Assembly (NCBI GenBank): GCA_963978545.1
Contig: OZ021725.1
Location: forward strand, 88,582,305-88,646,304
Direction: 5' to 3'
Length of the DNA: 64,000 nt
Source: Linyphia triangularis
Taxonomy: Eukaryota > Arthropoda > Arachnida > Araneae > Linyphiidae
How positions within the stretch are numbered: position 1 is the stretch's first letter; each line of letters opens with the position of its first letter. The position numbers were made by a program, and so were the translations under genes. Shown one piece after another: positions 62,234 through 64,000 of this stretch. The notes under the pieces were generated by a model. The model ran no database searches. It had not been told where the DNA came from and saw only the letters and a program-made list of their open reading frames with translations.

Positions 62234-62445
62234 ACTTCGTGAAAAAAGTAGAAGGACACATGATTTTTTTTTATAAATAAAAAACATTGATTTTTTTCCA
62301 TAACAATTTAATGAGTAACACTTTAAATTACTAATTACAAACAGATTACCGTATCTGAAAATTGAAACAAAAAAAATACAGGTCAAGTACAGCAATAAAT
62401 CAGTTTTGACTTCATCATACTCTGTGAAAAAAGTAGAAGGACACT
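62234..62445 (+). repeat. Left IR/DR end of the Tc1-type element
   Basis: The outer repeat at 62234-62260 and the inner repeat at 62421-62444 share GTGAAAAAAGTAGAAGGACA, probable transposase binding sites. Confidence 0.85.
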
Positions 62446-62471
62446 TCTAAATAATGCAAATAAAAGTCTTA

Positions 62472-63470
62472 TTAATAGGGAATTCTTCCACCATTGGCTT
62501 TGATTACTTCAAAAATTCGATTTGGCATCGAATCATATAAAGTTTGAATTTCTGTTTGGCAGAAATTGTCCCATACATAATTCAAAGTTCTCCGAAGCTC
62601 AACTATAGATTCAAACTGCTTGCCTTCCGCGTAAACGCGACGAACAATCATTGCACATATGTTCTTTACAATGTTGAGGTCCGGGCTTTTAGCAGGCCAT
62701 GGCAAAACCCGAACATTATTTGCTGCAAACCAATTTTTAACCCCATTAGCTGTGTGAATTGATGCTCCGTCCTGTTGAAAAATCCAGTCCTTTCCGCCTA
62801 GCTCAACGCCGTAGGGAAGAAGATCTGAATTCAAGACTTGGATGTAATCTGTGTGTTTCTGCCTGCCACTCAGGAACACAAGGCTTGTTCTTCCTCCGTA
62901 CCCGACTGCAAACCAAACCATTAAACTCCCTCCTCCCATCTGTCGGGTAGAATAAGTCTTTTCTTCAATACCGAGACAGTGCCAATAGTATTTGTAGCCA
63001 TCTGGACCGTCTAAATTAAACCTTTTCTCATCAGAAAATATAACGGAGGTCCATTCTGACGTCCAGGACATGTGGTTTTTAGCCCAGTGCAGTCGGTGTT
63101 CAATGTGCCTTTCATTCCATTTGGGATGGTGCTTCCTTTTTCGGAATACGAAATTTTCGGACCTTTTTATGTAGTTGTAGACAGTTCTTCTTGAAACGTG
63201 TGTGATGCCTGGATTATTTTGAGCTTTGGCAATACTTCCATCCGGTTTTTTTAGTTCCCGAATGATTTTTCTTTGATCGGGTTGCGCCAGTTTTTTAGGT
63301 CTGCCAGTCTTCTTTTTAGTTCCCTGACTACTAGGATTTCTTATGTAGTTTGAAACAGTATTTGGACTAATATGTAGCTAGCGTGCAATCTCTCTCACAC
63401 CTTTGCCATCGTTTTTGTAGGCATAAATTTGGCCTTTTTCAAACTCACTTAAAGGTTTTCCTCTAGGCAT
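62472..63470 (-). pseudogene. Tc1-family transposase, inactive
   Basis: Starting at ATG 63470-63468 (MPRGK, the usual start of this family), the frame has 332 codons plus a stop, a normal Tc1 length. The N-terminal helix-turn-helix (residues about 1-55) is followed by GRPKKL and a second helical domain. The catalytic domain contains SDEK (first Asp, D147), a GGGS motif, FQQDGASIH (second Asp, D234) and SPDLN. It ends with SMPNRIFEVIKANGG. Two lesions are visible. An in-frame TAG at codon 31 (63380-63378) cuts the protein at 30 residues. At residue 269, 34 residues after D234, lysine (AAG, 62666-62664) stands where the third catalytic acid (Glu of the DD34E triad) should be; one G-to-A change from GAG would explain it. 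There is no frameshift and no other stop. Confidence 0.92.
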
Positions 63471-63592
63471 TCTAAAAAGATGAAAACGACGGATTTTCAA
63501 TAAAATAGTATGTTTTTCATAACAAAAACAGTTAAAAAGAATGAAACACCTACCTTTGAGGTTTACAATATTCCAAAACAAATTATTTTAGC

Positions 63593-63796
63593 ACGTGTCC
63601 TTCTACTTTTTTCACACACCAAAAATCGTTAAGTACTGTTTTCCTTAATTTTTACTAGAGGTAGATAAAATTTACTCATTTATAAAAAAGAAAAAATAGC
63701 CAAACTACATAAAAAAAAGAAATTTAGATCAGGAGAATCGAAATACAAAGCATAAATTACAAAATATGACTGTCCTTCTACTTTTTTCCCGTAGTG
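63593..63796 (-). repeat. Right IR/DR end of the Tc1-type element
   Basis: The inner repeat at 63595-63617 and outer repeat at 63771-63796 share TGTCCTTCTACTTTTTTC, inverted relative to the left end. Confidence 0.85.
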
Positions 63797-63798
63797 TA

Positions 63799-64000
63799 TG
63801 AATAGGGAAACTGTTATATAGAATACTTCGTGATGATAAACAATGCCACTGTTATGTATACTAGAGGGTGGTTCTAAAATAAAATATTTTTGAAACGCAT
63901 GAGGTGAAAACAGTTGATACACATCTTGATAAGAAAAACTGTACAAAAAAATATTTTGAAAAAAATATATATATATTCCGATCATGCATTCACCTCAAAG
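63799..64000. other. AT-rich non-coding at window end
   Basis: No gene or repeat was seen between the Tc1-type element and the window end. Confidence 0.5.

Larger units (their letters stand above)
62234..63796 (-). mobile_element. Tc1-type transposon with IR/DR ends, near-complete
   Basis: The element is 1563 bp and flanked by TA on both sides (62232-62233 and 63797-63798). The ends are CACTTCGTG (left) and CACTACGGG (right, reverse complement), followed by GAAAAAAGTAGAAGGACA. The same core recurs inside each end, at about 62424-62444 and 63595-63617. Each terminal inverted repeat thus spans about 200 bp with an outer and an inner direct repeat, the IR/DR arrangement known from some Tc1-type elements. 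The full-length but mutated transposase lies on the minus strand. Structure is intact, but the copy cannot supply its own transposase. Confidence 0.93.

Overview
This is an AT-rich, gene-poor eukaryotic nuclear window. It has long A/T homopolymers, no bacterial-style coding density, and transposable-element remains typical of animals. The element types (P/THAP, Tc1, tRNA-derived SINE, piggyBac-like MITEs, solo LTRs) and the base composition suggest an invertebrate, most likely an arthropod and perhaps a spider or other chelicerate. That placement is inference; no host protein-coding gene could be identified.

Layout. At 237-4552 there are two solo LTRs of one family, each with a perfect 4-bp target-site duplication. 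At 4716-7230 there is an internally deleted, decayed P-element/THAP9-like transposon. It keeps long terminal inverted repeats, an N-terminal THAP zinc-finger coding segment with two in-frame stops, and a C-terminal transposase segment in another frame. At 11611-12104 there is a 261-bp tandem duplication. At about 15900-17580 one roughly 100-bp repeat recurs in alternating orientation. At 19745-20925 there are two palindromic (foldback) elements, and the larger has a relative at 55220-55698. SINE copies lie at 26003-26147 (decayed) and 60307-60478 (intact A and B boxes). MITEs lie at 42701-43415 and 50041-50304 (both flanked by TTAA) and at about 54441-54720. There is a 90-bp tandem duplication at 36042, a 266/319-bp duplication with an inverted segment at 51280-51850, and a four-unit array at 58119-58604. 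A near-complete Tc1-type element with IR/DR ends fills 62234-63796. Its transposase has one premature amber codon and its third catalytic acid is replaced by lysine.

Between these, the AT-rich background is broken by less AT-rich islands: about 12100-12800, 19170-19520, 23830-24600, 31760-32320, 33840-34350, 43440-43940, 46660-48250, 53560-54110, 55850-56340, 57140-57600 and 59300-59760. The strongest promoter-like island is at 46660-48250. It carries an RFX X-box match two bases from a 14-bp E-box palindrome, and ends in a consensus splice donor at 48085/48086 on the + strand. A sequence at 36990-37011 (pyrimidine tract, AG, then GTAAGT) fits a zero-length recursive splice site. These islands could be promoters, non-coding first exons or enhancers of a developmental gene, but nothing in the window proves it.

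The only protein-coding remains I can defend are the two transposases, and both look inactive.
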